Source of the DNA: Geodermatophilus marinus
GTDB lineage: Bacteria; Actinomycetota; Actinomycetes; Mycobacteriales; Geodermatophilaceae
Direction: 5' to 3'
Assembly: GCF_003428645.1 (NCBI RefSeq)
Contig: NZ_QVQH01000003.1
Span: 1-64,000, forward strand
DNA: 64,000 bases
The notes under the pieces were generated by a model that saw only the letters and a list, made by a program, of their open reading frames with translations, searched no databases and was not told the origin of the DNA. Within the stretch, counting starts at the first letter, position 1. Each line of letters starts with the position of its first letter. Shown one piece after another: positions 34,054 through 42,987 of the stretch. A program made the translations under genes and the position numbers.

Positions 34054-36537
34054 TCAGCCGGCGAGGTCGAGCGGCACGAGCCGGCCCTCGTGGAGGATGC
34101 TGACGAAGGCGCGGCTGCCGTCGGGCAGCACCGCGACCGACGTCGGGCCGTCACCCACCGGCAGCCGGGCGGTGACCTCGAAGGTCTCGGCGTTGATCAC
34201 CGACACCGAGTCGTCGGTCACGTTGGCCGTGTAGGCGAACCGACCGTCGGCCGACCAGGTGATGTCCTGCGGGTTCGCCCCCACCGGCACGGTCGCGACC
34301 ACCGTGTGCGTGGTCGTGTCGATCATCGTCACCGAGGCCGAGTCGTAGTTCACGTTGGCGACCAGCGGCCGGGTCGGGTGGACCGCGACGCTGTGCGGGC
34401 TGACCTCGACGGGCACCTCGGCGACCACCGCGAGGGTCTCGGGGTCGAGCGCGGTCACCACGTTCGACTCGTGGTTGGCCACGTAGGCCCGCGAGCCGTC
34501 GGGGGTGAACTCGATCCAGTGCGGGTTGGCCGGCACCTGGACCTCGTCGACGACCGCGTCGGTGGTGCTGTCGATCACCGAGATCGACCCCGAGTCGTGG
34601 TTCGGCACGAACAGCCGCGACCCGTCGGGGGTGACCGCGCCGAGGTACGGGCGGGTGCGCACCGGGACGGTGGTGACCTCGCTGTTGTCCGACGTGTCCA
34701 GCACGGTGACCGCGGCGATGGTGCGGGCGTCGTCGAACACGCTGACGTACAGCCGGCTCCCGTCGGGGGAGAAGGTGAGGAACTGCGGCGGCCCGGCGGC
34801 GATCGGGATGGTGGCGGTGACCGCGTCGACGGCCGTGTCCACCACCGTGACCACCCCCGCGGCCCGGTTGGCGACGTAGAGCTGGCGGCCGTTGGGGGAG
34901 ACCGCGACGAACCCCGACGTGGGCCCGACGTCGATCGGCGCACCGATGGTCGGGATCGGGACGGCCGCCTCCGGCTCGGCCGGCGCCGGTGCCGGCCCCG
35001 GCTCCTGCTGCGCCTCCGCCGACGGCCCGCCCCCACCGGCGGTCCCCGGGTCCGGGTCGTCCCCGAGCAGGAGCCCGCCGAGCACCGCGCCCAGCACCAC
35101 CACCACGACCAGGACGGCGGCACCGATGAGCAGCCCGCGGCGCCGTGGCCGGCCACGCCGCGGGAGCGCCGGTGGCGGCGCCGGGGGCGCGCCGGCCCAG
35201 GCCCCGGCGGCCGCGCCCGGCCACGGGGGAGCGCCGGTGCCCCGGCCGTGCCCGTTGCCGCCCGCCTCGGGCGGTCCGGCCGGGGACGGCGGCCTGCCCG
35301 GGGCGCCCGGCGCCCCGGCGGGGGGCGGGGCCTCGGCCGGGGCGCCGACGGCCGCCTCCACCCGGGCCGGCGCGGCGGCGCGGGGCGGGGGCAGGGGAGC
35401 GGGTGGCGCCGTCCCGGCGGCGCCGGCCACGGCCGTGGGCACCTCCTCGTCCCGGGCGCCCGGCCCGCCGACGCCGGCGTGCGTCTGGGCGAGGATGGCC
35501 GCCCCCAGCGCGACCGCGTGCTTGGGGTGCGCGTCGACGACGACCGGGCGCTGCAACTCCGCGGCGATCGTCTGGCCGATCAGCGGGATGCGCGAGGAGC
35601 CGCCCACCAGCAGCACCGCCGAGAGCCGATCCGGCGGCACCTCCGCGGTCCGCAGGGCCCGGCTGAGGGTGCCGATCGTCGACTCGACCGGCGCCCGGAT
35701 CATGTCCTCGAACTGCGCACGCGTGAGCCGCACGTCGAGGTGCCGGCCGGGCAGGAACACCGGGATGACGGTCTCGGTGTCGACCGACAGCGCCTCCTTG
35801 GCCAGCACGCAGTCCTGCCGCAGCCGGGCCAGCGCCATGACCGTCCGGGGATCGCCGAGGTCGAGCTCCGACAGCGCGCCGCCCGCCGCGTGGTTGACGT
35901 GGGCCAGCACCGCCTCGTCGAAGTCGGCGCCGCCCAGCCGCTCGATGCCCTCCGGGGCGCCGAGGATCTCGATGCCGTGGGAGGTGCGCTGCAGGACCGT
36001 GGCGTCGAACGTGCCCCCGCCGAGGTCGTAGACCGCGATGACCTCGCCCTCGCCCAGTCGCCGCACGGTCGCGTAGAAGGCCGCGGCGGCCTCCGGCTCG
36101 GTGACGGTGAGCGCCGAGGAGAGGCCCGCGTACCGCGGCACCTCCTCGAACAGCTCCCGCCGGAAGGGTCCCCAGTTGGCCGGGTGGGTGAGGACGACCT
36201 CCTCCGGCGGGCCGCCCCGCTCCTCGCCGACCCGGGCGAGGACGTCGCGCAGCAGCGCGCCGAGCAGGTCGGTCACCGGGTAGGAGGTGCCGCCGAGCAG
36301 CACCGGGGTGGGGTCGCCCAGCCGGCGCTTGAACTCGGTGGCGACCCGGTCGGGACTGCTCACCGCGCGGCGGGCCGCGGCGTCGCCGGTCACGAGGACG
36401 CCGTCGTCCCGGACGTGGACCGCGGCGGGCATGACCGTCGCCCGGTCGCCCAGGACGACCATCTCGACGCTGGTGTCGTGCGCGATCGCCGCGGCCACGA
36501 ACGTGGTACCGAGGTCGACTCCCAGGCAGTAGCTCAC
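34054..36537 (-). CDS. Hsp70-like ATPase fused through a membrane helix to a seven-bladed propeller
   Basis: 827 residues in four parts. Residues 1-370 are an actin/Hsp70-fold ATPase: GVDLGTTFVAAAI (phosphate 1), VYDLGGGTFDATVL (phosphate 2), LLVGGSSRIPLIGQ (adenosine). The DnaK substrate-binding domain is absent and replaced by about 90 Pro/Ala/Gly-rich residues. A membrane helix lies at about 467-490 (RRGLLIGAAVLVVVVVLGAV), then an acidic Pro-rich linker, then seven YVTN/NHL-type blades (515-827), each with a V-x-P/SPDG turn. Predicted topology: ATPase inside, propeller outside. It is divergent from a kinase/regulator pair, suggesting an envelope-sensing role. GTG 36537 has GGGAGG upstream. 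Confidence 0.9.
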   Translation of the reverse strand: MSYCLGVDLGTTFVAAAIAHDTSVEMVVLGDRATVMPAAVHVRDDGVLVTGDAAARRAVSSPDRVATEFKRRLGDPTPVLLGGTSYPVTDLLGALLRDVLARVGEERGGPPEEVVLTHPANWGPFRRELFEEVPRYAGLSSALTVTEPEAAAAFYATVRRLGEGEVIAVYDLGGGTFDATVLQRTSHGIEILGAPEGIERLGGADFDEAVLAHVNHAAGGALSELDLGDPRTVMALARLRQDCVLAKEALSVDTETVIPVFLPGRHLDVRLTRAQFEDMIRAPVESTIGTLSRALRTAEVPPDRLSAVLLVGGSSRIPLIGQTIAAELQRPVVVDAHPKHAVALGAAILAQTHAGVGGPGARDEEVPTAVAGAAGTAPPAPLPPPRAAAPARVEAAVGAPAEAPPPAGAPGAPGRPPSPAGPPEAGGNGHGRGTGAPPWPGAAAGAWAGAPPAPPPALPRRGRPRRRGLLIGAAVLVVVVVLGAVLGGLLLGDDPDPGTAGGGGPSAEAQQEPGPAPAPAEPEAAVPIPTIGAPIDVGPTSGFVAVSPNGRQLYVANRAAGVVTVVDTAVDAVTATIPIAAGPPQFLTFSPDGSRLYVSVFDDARTIAAVTVLDTSDNSEVTTVPVRTRPYLGAVTPDGSRLFVPNHDSGSISVIDSTTDAVVDEVQVPANPHWIEFTPDGSRAYVANHESNVVTALDPETLAVVAEVPVEVSPHSVAVHPTRPLVANVNYDSASVTMIDTTTHTVVATVPVGANPQDITWSADGRFAYTANVTDDSVSVINAETFEVTARLPVGDGPTSVAVLPDGSRAFVSILHEGRLVPLDLAG

Positions 36538-36738
36538 CGCGCCTCCCGGACACGCCGGAGTGCGCACGGGCGATCTCCCGTGACGGGAGCAAGGAAGCAC
36601 CGCACGCATCCGGTTGGCAACGCCCCGTCCCGCGCCGCCGGTGCGTCGGACACGGACGGGGGGACAACCCCACCTCTGGGTAGGGGCGGCACCCTTCCCC
36701 GGGCGGTCCGCTGCCGCGACCCTGCAGGGGTGACGTCG

Positions 36739-37389
36739 ATGCCTGCCTCGTCCGCGGGCGACCCGCCGGCCGCGGCCGGCCCGGCGCACGCCGACGGTCC
36801 GCCCGCTGCCGCGTCGCCCCGGCCGTCGCGGTTCGAGCGCGAGCACTGGCAGCGACGGCTGCGGCTGCAGCGGCAGCTGCACGACGGGGCCTCGCTGCGG
36901 ATCTCCGCGTTGGTGCCCCAGCTGGGCGTCGTCCGCAACCGGGTGCCTGCCGCGCACCGGGACCTCGACGCGTCGATCGAGGGGCTGCAGGACCAGCTGC
37001 ACACGGTGCTGCAGGAGCTGCGCGAGATCGCCCGCGCCATCTACCCGCCGCTGCTCGACGAGGCCGGCCTGGGCCCGGCGTTGCGCGAGTGCGCCGAGCG
37101 GGCCGAGGTCCCGGTCCGCGTCGACGTCGCCCCCGGGCGGTACGGCGCCGCCGTCGAGGGCGCCGCCTACTTCGCGGTCGCCGACTGCCTCGCCGCTCTC
37201 CTCCCGGGTTCCCCGCCGGTGCTCGTCACCGCCCGGCGGGACGGCGACGAGCTGGTCGTGGCCCTGTCCGGGGTGCCGACGCGGCTGGCCGCCGGCGTCC
37301 GCGACCACGTCGGCGGCCTCGGCGGGCAGGTCCGCGCCGACGGGGGACCGGACACCGGGACGATCGAGGCGAGGATCCCGTGCGCGTAG
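36739..37389 (+). CDS. Small NarL-type histidine kinase-like protein
   Basis: 216 residues, no membrane segment. A Pro/Ala-rich start leads to a HisKA_3 dimerisation helix RRLRLQRQLHDGASLRISAL with His48 as phosphoacceptor. Then comes a shortened ATPase region with only a weak G-box (HVGGLGGQVRADGG) and no clear N-box Asn-x-x-x-His. It may be a phosphotransfer or degenerate kinase. AGGGGTG precedes the ATG at 36739; a GTG at 36730 in the same frame is an alternative. It overlaps the response regulator gene by 10 bases. Divergent from the Hsp70-propeller gene with 201 bases between. Confidence 0.82.
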   Translation: MPASSAGDPPAAAGPAHADGPPAAASPRPSRFEREHWQRRLRLQRQLHDGASLRISALVPQLGVVRNRVPAAHRDLDASIEGLQDQLHTVLQELREIARAIYPPLLDEAGLGPALRECAERAEVPVRVDVAPGRYGAAVEGAAYFAVADCLAALLPGSPPVLVTARRDGDELVVALSGVPTRLAAGVRDHVGGLGGQVRADGGPDTGTIEARIPCA

Positions 37390-38048
37390 CCCTGGCCGAG
37401 GACGGCGCCCTGTTCCGCGAGGGCCTGCTCCTGCTGCTCGAGGCCGCCGGCCACGAGGTCGTCGGCTGCACCGCCGACGGCGACGCCCTGGTGCGGCTGT
37501 TGGCCGAGCAGCCGGCGGACATCGCCGTCCTGGACATCCGGATGCCCCCCGAGCCCGACGGCGGGCTGGTCACCGCCGAGCGGTTGCGGGCCGCCCACCC
37601 GGCCATGGGGCTGCTGTTCCTGTCCCACTACGCCGAGACGCACTACCTGATGCGGATCCTGGAGATCGGCACCGAGGCGATCGGCTACCGGCTCAAGGAG
37701 AAGGTCGGCAGCGTCGACGTCCTCACCGACACCCTCGACCGGATCGCCGCCGGCGAGATCGTCATCGAGCCGGTGCTGGCCAAGCGGCTCGTCGAGCGGC
37801 CGCGCGGGGACCGCAAGGAGGTCGTCGACCAGCTCTCGCCCCGGGAGCTCGACGTGCTGCGGCTGATGGCCGAGGGCCGGTCCAACAACGGCATCGCGGG
37901 GCAGTTGTTCGTGACGCCCAAGGCGGTGGAGAAGCACATCGCGAACATCTTCGCCAAGTTCGGCCTGCAGGAGGAGGGGTCCGAGCACCACCGCCGGGTG
38001 CTCGCCGTCCTGACCTACCTCCGCTCCCAGCGGGCGGCCCGGTCCTGA
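37380..38048 (+). CDS. LuxR/NarL family response regulator
   Basis: 222 residues. Receiver domain with the phosphoacceptor Asp52 in AVLDIRMPPEPDGG and acidic Glu/Asp near the start (ALAEDGALFREG); C-terminal LuxR-type helix-turn-helix with LSPRELDVLRLMAEGRSNNGIAGQ and KAVEKHIANIFAKFGL. It is translated from a GTG inside the end of the kinase-like gene, so they are a pair. Two further kinases lie directly downstream without regulators of their own, so all three may feed this one. Confidence 0.93.
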   Translation: MRVALAEDGALFREGLLLLLEAAGHEVVGCTADGDALVRLLAEQPADIAVLDIRMPPEPDGGLVTAERLRAAHPAMGLLFLSHYAETHYLMRILEIGTEAIGYRLKEKVGSVDVLTDTLDRIAAGEIVIEPVLAKRLVERPRGDRKEVVDQLSPRELDVLRLMAEGRSNNGIAGQLFVTPKAVEKHIANIFAKFGLQEEGSEHHRRVLAVLTYLRSQRAARS

Positions 38049-38077
38049 CCGGTCCCCGCCGGGCGCGCGGACCGCCC

Positions 38078-38106
38078 TTGGCCCGGGCCGGTGCCCGGCC
38101 TAGCGT
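38078..38106 (+). promoter_or_regulatory. Candidate promoter of the GAF kinase gene
   Basis: TTGGCC at 38078-38083 and TAGCGT at 38101-38106 are separated by 17 bases, a sigma-70-type layout, about 50 bases before the ATG at 38156. It suggests the two downstream kinases can be transcribed separately from the response regulator. Confidence 0.4.
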
Positions 38107-38155
38107 GACCGCACGCGACCGTGCGGTTCGGCGGGTCGAGGGGCCGGTGGTGGGG

Positions 38156-39487
38156 ATGACCCGGGCGATGTCCTCCGGCGTCGTGCGCGGTCTGCTCGTG
38201 GCCGGCGGGGTGGCCGCGGTCCTGGCCCTCGTGGTGCAGGGCGGCGGCCGGGCCGCGGGCGCCGCGGTGCCCGCCGCCGTCTGGCCGTTCGTCGGCGGCG
38301 CGGTCGCGGCCGCCGGCGTGCACCTGGCCGTCGGCCGCGCGCGCACCCGGCGCTCCGGCGGGGCGGGCGGGCGGTACCCCGCGCTGGCCGAGGCCGCCCG
38401 GAGGCTGCAGTCGGGGACCCTCGAGGAGGCACTGCCCGGCCTGGCGCAGGTGGTGGCCGAGGGCACCGGCGCCGACCGGGCGGTGGTGTGGCTGGCGGTC
38501 GGGGACCGGCTGGTGGCCGCGGCGCGGTACCCGCCCGACCCCGCGGCGGGGGAGGAGTCGGTGCCCGACCTGGCCGCCGTGCTCACCCGGCCCGGCACCG
38601 ACCACGTCGTCCCGGTGGTGGACGCCACGGTGCTGCGCGCGGCCCTGGCCATCACCAAGCCGGCCCCGGTCACCGCCGCCGACCGGCAGCTCATGCAGGA
38701 CGTCGCCAACGGGGCGAGCCTGCTCCTCCGGGTGGTCGCGCTCAACGCCGAGCTGGCCGAGCGGGTGCAGCGCGCCGCCGACCTCGCCGAGGAGCTCTCG
38801 GCCTCGCGCGGGCGGCTGGCCTCCGCCCGCGCGGCCGAGCGCCGCCGGCTGGTCGCCGAGCTGGCCCACGCCACCGGGGACCGGCTGGACGGGCTCCGGG
38901 CCCAGCTCGCGACCGCTTCCGCCGGGCTCGCCCCCGCCACGGCGGACCCCCGGGCGGCGCGGGAGGCCCTGGCCGGCGCCCGGGCCGACCTCGACGACCT
39001 CCTCGACCGCTTCCGCACCGTCGCCCGGGGCGTGTACCCGGCGGTGCTGCGCGACCACGGGCCGGCCGCGGCCCTCGACGAGGTGGTCGCCGACCTGCCC
39101 CGCGACGTGCGGCTCACCGGGGACCTGGGCGGTCGGTTGCCGTGGGAGCTGGAGTCGGGCCTCTACTACGTCGCGGCGACCGCCGTCCGGGCACTGGCCG
39201 GGAAGCCCGGCGAGACCCCGCTGCTGGTCCGGCTGGAGCACACCGGTGGTCGGATCGGCGTCACCGTCGAGGACACCGCGCCACCGCTGCCGCCGGACCG
39301 GCTGCGCGCGCTCCTGGCCGACGACGGCGACCGGCTGGCCGCGCTCGGCGGCGGGGTGGCGCTCGACCCCGCCCCCCCGGCGGCGGGCCCGGACCCGAGC
39401 GGCCCGCTGCTGGTGTCGGCCTGGCTGCCCGACCGGGTGGAGCCGGTCGTCGTCGACACCACCGGGACCGAGGTCGCGGTCCGGTGA
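38156..39487 (+). CDS. Membrane-linked GAF-domain histidine kinase, degenerate ATPase
   Basis: 443 residues. Two hydrophobic spans (about 8-60), a GAF-like domain (about 85-200), and a dimerisation helix AERRRLVAELAHATGDRL with His238 where the usual R-E-L-H-D is changed to A-E-L-A-H-A. The C-terminal ATPase region keeps little of the N, G1 or G2 boxes (TPLLVRLEHTGGRIGVTVED is the recognisable strand pair), so kinase activity is doubtful. Its GTGA overlap with the next gene suggests it works as a heteromeric partner of the intact kinase encoded there. Confidence 0.78.
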   Translation: MTRAMSSGVVRGLLVAGGVAAVLALVVQGGGRAAGAAVPAAVWPFVGGAVAAAGVHLAVGRARTRRSGGAGGRYPALAEAARRLQSGTLEEALPGLAQVVAEGTGADRAVVWLAVGDRLVAAARYPPDPAAGEESVPDLAAVLTRPGTDHVVPVVDATVLRAALAITKPAPVTAADRQLMQDVANGASLLLRVVALNAELAERVQRAADLAEELSASRGRLASARAAERRRLVAELAHATGDRLDGLRAQLATASAGLAPATADPRAAREALAGARADLDDLLDRFRTVARGVYPAVLRDHGPAAALDEVVADLPRDVRLTGDLGGRLPWELESGLYYVAATAVRALAGKPGETPLLVRLEHTGGRIGVTVEDTAPPLPPDRLRALLADDGDRLAALGGGVALDPAPPAAGPDPSGPLLVSAWLPDRVEPVVVDTTGTEVAVR

Positions 39488-41679
39488 GCGGGTGGCGGCC
39501 GGGTGGGTCCGCGGCGTTGCTCCCGATCGCCGTGGTCACCGCCGTCGTCGGGGGTGCGTACCTCGCCGTGGCCGCAGCCGCCGGGGCGCTGACCGGCCCG
39601 GCGGTCGCCGCGGCGGCAGCCACGGCGGTCGCCGCGGCCCTCGCCCTGCCCGCGTACCTCGGGGCCCGGCGCCTCGCCGACCTGCCGGCCCCGCGCGAGC
39701 CCCCGGCCGGCTACCGGGTGCTGGCCCAGCTGGCGGCGCAGCCCCCGCCGTCGCCCGGCGGCGTCCCCGACCTGGGGGCGGTCGTCGCGGCCGTGGGCCG
39801 GGGCCTGGGCGCGGGGCTGTGCATGCTGACCGTGCGGCGACCCGGGCTGCGCGACCGGGTGGTGACGTGGACCCGGGACGACGCGGAGGTCGCGCCGGCC
39901 CGCGAGGAGGTGCCCGTCCGGCACGGTGGGGTGGACGTCGGCCTGCTGACCGTCGACCGGGTGTCCGTGCCGGGGACCGAAGCGGAGCGACGGCGGCTGC
40001 TGGAGGCGGTCGCCAGCAGCCTCGGGGTGGTGCTGCAGGCGACGCGCTCCGGCATCGAGCTCGAGCGCCAGCTCCGGGCCGCGCTGGCGCACGCCACCGA
40101 CATCGCCGCCGCCCGCCGCCGGGCGGTCGCCGAGTCCGACAGCGAGCGCCGCCGCATCGAACGCGACCTGCACGACGGGGCCCAGCACCACCTGGTCTCG
40201 CTGAGCCTGGCCCTGGGGCTGGTGGAGCACGCCGTGACCGGCGGCCGGCTCGAGGACGCCCGCACCGGGCTGACCCGGCTGGCCGGGCAGGTCGACGCGG
40301 TGGAGGAGCTGCTGGGCCGCACCACGGCCGGGATGAGCTCCCGGGTGCTCGCAGAGGCAGGCCTGGTCGCCGCGCTGCGCGCCGAGCTCGGCGCCGAGGA
40401 CCCGCCGGTCGACCTCGAGCTCCCGGACCGCGCCGACCTCCCGCAGGACCTCCCGGTGGACATCGCCGCCGCCGTCTACTTCTGCTGCCTGGAGGCGGTG
40501 AGCAACACGCGCAAGCATGCGCCGGGCGCCCGCGCCCGGGTCCGGGTCGCGGTCGAGGACGACCGGTTGCGTTTCGCGGTGCACGACGACGGCCCGGGCC
40601 TGGACCCCGCGTCGGGGACCGCCTCCGCGGGGCGCGGCCTGCGCAACGTCGCCGCCCGGGTCGCCGCGGTCGGTGGCGAGGTGGAGGTGCGGGCGCAGCC
40701 GGGCAGGGGTACGAGCGTCGAGGGGGCCGTTCCCCTGCCCGCGACCACCTCCGCCCGCCCGGCCGCCGGCGGGCCGGTGGGGCCGGGCCTGCTGGACCAG
40801 GTGCGCACGCTCGTGCGGTCGGCCCGCGACGCCTGCCACGGCACCCCGCAGGCCGACCGGTTGGAGGCGCTCGCGCGGACGCTCGACGACCCGCTGCGGG
40901 TCTGCGTCACCGGACCGCCCGGCGCGCCGCTCGCCCGCGTCGCGCGGGCCCTCACCGCCCGACCCACCCCCGGCGTCCAGTACCTCACGGCGGAGCCGGC
41001 GGCCTCCGAACGCCCGGCGCCCACGCCGGCGGACGCCTACGTGCTCGTCCTCGACGGCGCCGGTGCCGACGACCCTGACCTGTTCCTGTGCCTGCCCGGG
41101 CGGGTCCGCCCCACCCAGGCCGTCGGCGTGCTCGTGGGGGAGGGGCCCGCACCCGCACTGCACCGGCTCTGCTCGGCCGTCGTGGCCGTCCCGCGCGACG
41201 GCGCGGAGGGCGCGCTCGCCCCGGTGCAGGACCTCGTCGGCATCCGGCTCGCCGCACGGGCCGGGGCGCTGCGCGCCCGCGCCGTCCTGGCCGTGCTCGA
41301 GGTCGTCCTGCAGGCCGCGCCCGCCCGGAGGGCCACGTGGTCGCTGCGCTACCGGGCCGACGAGCTCCGGTCCGGCGCCGCCGAGCTCGCCGAGCTCGAC
41401 CTCCTCGACGCGCTGTGGTCGGGGGAACTGGCCGTCCCGGACGAGCAGCGGCGGGCCGCGGAGCGGCTGCTCGGCGCCGAGGGCGTGGACCCGGCCGCCC
41501 GCCTCGGCTGCCCCGCGGACGCCGGTGCCGACGACCTGGCGCGCGCCGCCGGCGAGGCGCTGGCCGCGTGGCAGCGGCTCGCCACCTCCCCGGCCTCCGG
41601 CGCCGGTACCCGCCGGCTGGCCGCGGCGCTGGTGCTGGCCTGCGAGCGGCTGCTCGCGGCGACGCCCGCCCCGGCCTGA
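39484..41679 (+). CDS. Histidine kinase fused to a degenerate dynamin-type GTPase domain
   Basis: 731 residues. Two membrane spans (about 8-60), a GAF domain (90-195), a full NarL-type kinase core with RRRIERDLHDGAQHHLVSLS and His230, N-box EAVSNTRKHAPG, and G-boxes HDDGPGLDP and GRGLRNVAARV. From about 430 an extra 300-residue domain follows. I judge it to be a dynamin-family GTPase remnant. DDPLRVCVTGPPGAPLARVAR (about 468-488) sits where such proteins have EPLRVAVAGRxxAGKST, and the helical part (RARAVLAVLEVVLQ, LDLLDALWSGELAVPDEQR, RLLGAEGVDPAARLG) matches their C-terminal half as I remember it. The P-loop Lys-Ser is lost. Confidence 0.85.
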   Translation: MSGWRPGGSAALLPIAVVTAVVGGAYLAVAAAAGALTGPAVAAAAATAVAAALALPAYLGARRLADLPAPREPPAGYRVLAQLAAQPPPSPGGVPDLGAVVAAVGRGLGAGLCMLTVRRPGLRDRVVTWTRDDAEVAPAREEVPVRHGGVDVGLLTVDRVSVPGTEAERRRLLEAVASSLGVVLQATRSGIELERQLRAALAHATDIAAARRRAVAESDSERRRIERDLHDGAQHHLVSLSLALGLVEHAVTGGRLEDARTGLTRLAGQVDAVEELLGRTTAGMSSRVLAEAGLVAALRAELGAEDPPVDLELPDRADLPQDLPVDIAAAVYFCCLEAVSNTRKHAPGARARVRVAVEDDRLRFAVHDDGPGLDPASGTASAGRGLRNVAARVAAVGGEVEVRAQPGRGTSVEGAVPLPATTSARPAAGGPVGPGLLDQVRTLVRSARDACHGTPQADRLEALARTLDDPLRVCVTGPPGAPLARVARALTARPTPGVQYLTAEPAASERPAPTPADAYVLVLDGAGADDPDLFLCLPGRVRPTQAVGVLVGEGPAPALHRLCSAVVAVPRDGAEGALAPVQDLVGIRLAARAGALRARAVLAVLEVVLQAAPARRATWSLRYRADELRSGAAELAELDLLDALWSGELAVPDEQRRAAERLLGAEGVDPAARLGCPADAGADDLARAAGEALAAWQRLATSPASGAGTRRLAAALVLACERLLAATPAPA

Positions 41680-41756
41680 CCACCCGCGCCGGAGCCCGAC
41701 CCCCGGGCGGGGGTGGGGCGGACCCCACCCGCGGTCCGGGGGCTGCGCACGTGGAA

Positions 41757-41802
41757 GACGGGGGTGTGCTCGATCGTCCCCGCGCCGCCGGACCGCGACG
41801 CT
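41757..41802 (+). promoter_or_regulatory. Shared upstream element, copy C
   Basis: GACGGGGGTGTGCTCGATCG (41757-41776) is followed, 22 bases after CGAT (41771-41774), by GACGCT (41797-41802). The order and spacing match copies at 33671-33746 and 49633-49708. It lies 58 bases before the first gene of the lipase/MMPL operon. An adjacent GGTGGGG/CCCCACC inverted repeat at about 41712-41729 may be an operator. Confidence 0.55.
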
Positions 41803-41860
41803 TCTCCCACAGCGCACCACACCCGGGCAGCAGGCCGGGACTCCAGGAAGAAGGAAGACG

Positions 41861-42052
41861 ATGTCCGCTCCGCGCCCGTGCTACCGCCACTCCGGCCGCT
41901 GGATGGCCTACTGCGACGACTGCACCAGCTGGCACCTCTCCCGCGCGATCGCCGCCCGCGACGCCGCCGGGCACGACCACACCGCCTCCACGGCCGCCGT
42001 CGTGACCCTGCGGCCGGCTCCGCGCCGCGCGGTCCTCGCGCTGGTCGCCTGA
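41861..42052 (+). CDS. 63-residue Cys/His microprotein
   Basis: The N-terminal third contains Cys7, His10, Cys18, Cys21 and His25 (core YCDDCTSWH), an arrangement suited to binding one zinc. The rest is a helix rich in Ala and His (HDHTASTAAVV) with a basic, hydrophobic tail. It is the first gene after shared element copy C, preceded by AAGGAAG, and 42 bases before the lipase gene. I recognise no family. Position at the head of the operon would suit a regulator or anti-sigma-like metal sensor, but there is no direct evidence for that. Confidence 0.7.
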   Translation: MSAPRPCYRHSGRWMAYCDDCTSWHLSRAIAARDAAGHDHTASTAAVVTLRPAPRRAVLALVA

Positions 42053-42094
42053 CCCGCCCCGACCCCGACCACCGGACCCACCGAGGAGGCCCGC

Positions 42095-42901
42095 GTGCAC
42101 GCCCCGTCACCGCTGCCGGCAGCGGCTCTCGAGGCCCTCGGTGCCACCCAGGGGACGGCGGTGGCGGACCTCCTCCACCCGTTCGGCTCGCCCACCCTGC
42201 CCCGACCGCCCGCGCTGCACGGGCGGACCCCGGTCCCGGCCGCCGGGACGCCCGGGCACCGGACGCCGGTCGTCCTCGTCCACGGCTACGGGGGCGGCCG
42301 GGCCACCTGGTGGGCCCTGCGGAGCCGGCTGGCCGGTGCGGGGTTCACCGACCTGCACGTCATGACCTACAGCCCTCTCGCGCCCTGCGTCACCGAGATC
42401 GCAGGGACCCTGGCCCGCGAGTGCACCGACGCGATGGAGCGGGCCGGTACCGACCGGGTGCACCTCATCGGGCACAGCCTCGGCGGGGTCGTCGTCCGCT
42501 ACGCGGTCCAGGAGCTCGGGCTGCACGCCCACGCGCGGACCGCGGTCACCGTCGCCGCCCCCCACCGGGGGACGCTGACCGCGCTGCTGGGCCGCGGGTC
42601 GCTGGTGGCGCAGCTGCGTCCCGGCTCCCGGGTCCTCGACGACCTGCGGCGCCGGGCCCGGCCCTCCGCCGTCCGCTGGGTCTCCTACTGGTCGGACCGC
42701 GACTTCGTCGTCCGTCCCCACTCCGCCCGGCTCGACGAGGAGGCTCTCCGCGCCACCAACGTCCTGGTGCGCGGCGCCGGGCACCTCGGCATCGTGCGCG
42801 ACCCGCAGTTCCTCGGCTCGGTCGTGCACCTGCTGACCCACGGCACGCCGTTCGCGACGGCCGTGCCCACCGTCCGCGACCGCCCGCCGGTCGCCGCCTG
42901 A
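42095..42901 (+). CDS. Alpha/beta hydrolase, triacylglycerol lipase-like
   Basis: 268 residues. PVVLVHGYGGG forms the oxyanion strand-turn, Ser128 in LIGHSLGGVVVRYAV is the nucleophile (G-x-S-x-G), and the late GAGHLGIVRDPQ supplies the His; the Asp is probably in SYWSDRDFVVRP. It belongs to the LipA/PGAP1-like lipase group that acts on acyl esters. No signal peptide is apparent, so it may be cytoplasmic. Second gene of the operon; spacer to the next gene 86 bases. Likely supplies or removes fatty acyl groups for the other enzymes here. Confidence 0.9.
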   Translation: MHAPSPLPAAALEALGATQGTAVADLLHPFGSPTLPRPPALHGRTPVPAAGTPGHRTPVVLVHGYGGGRATWWALRSRLAGAGFTDLHVMTYSPLAPCVTEIAGTLARECTDAMERAGTDRVHLIGHSLGGVVVRYAVQELGLHAHARTAVTVAAPHRGTLTALLGRGSLVAQLRPGSRVLDDLRRRARPSAVRWVSYWSDRDFVVRPHSARLDEEALRATNVLVRGAGHLGIVRDPQFLGSVVHLLTHGTPFATAVPTVRDRPPVAA

Positions 42902-42987
42902 CCCGGCGCACCCGCGCCGCGCACCGCCCCGGTGCCGCCGGACCGCCAGGTCCGGCGATCCCCCCACCCCGAGATCGAGGTCCCGCC

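Noticed and set aside
36683-36723. Fourth copy of the shared upstream element before the small kinase gene
   Set aside because: About 24 of 41 positions match copy A and the hexamer spacing fits, but CGAT is replaced by CCCT, and the distance to the ATG is only about 15 bases. Too weak to list as a site.
39484-41679. Frameshift joining a kinase and a separate GTPase gene
   Set aside because: The frame is continuous with a plausible linker (ATTSARPAAGGPVG), and no internal start with a ribosome site separates the domains.
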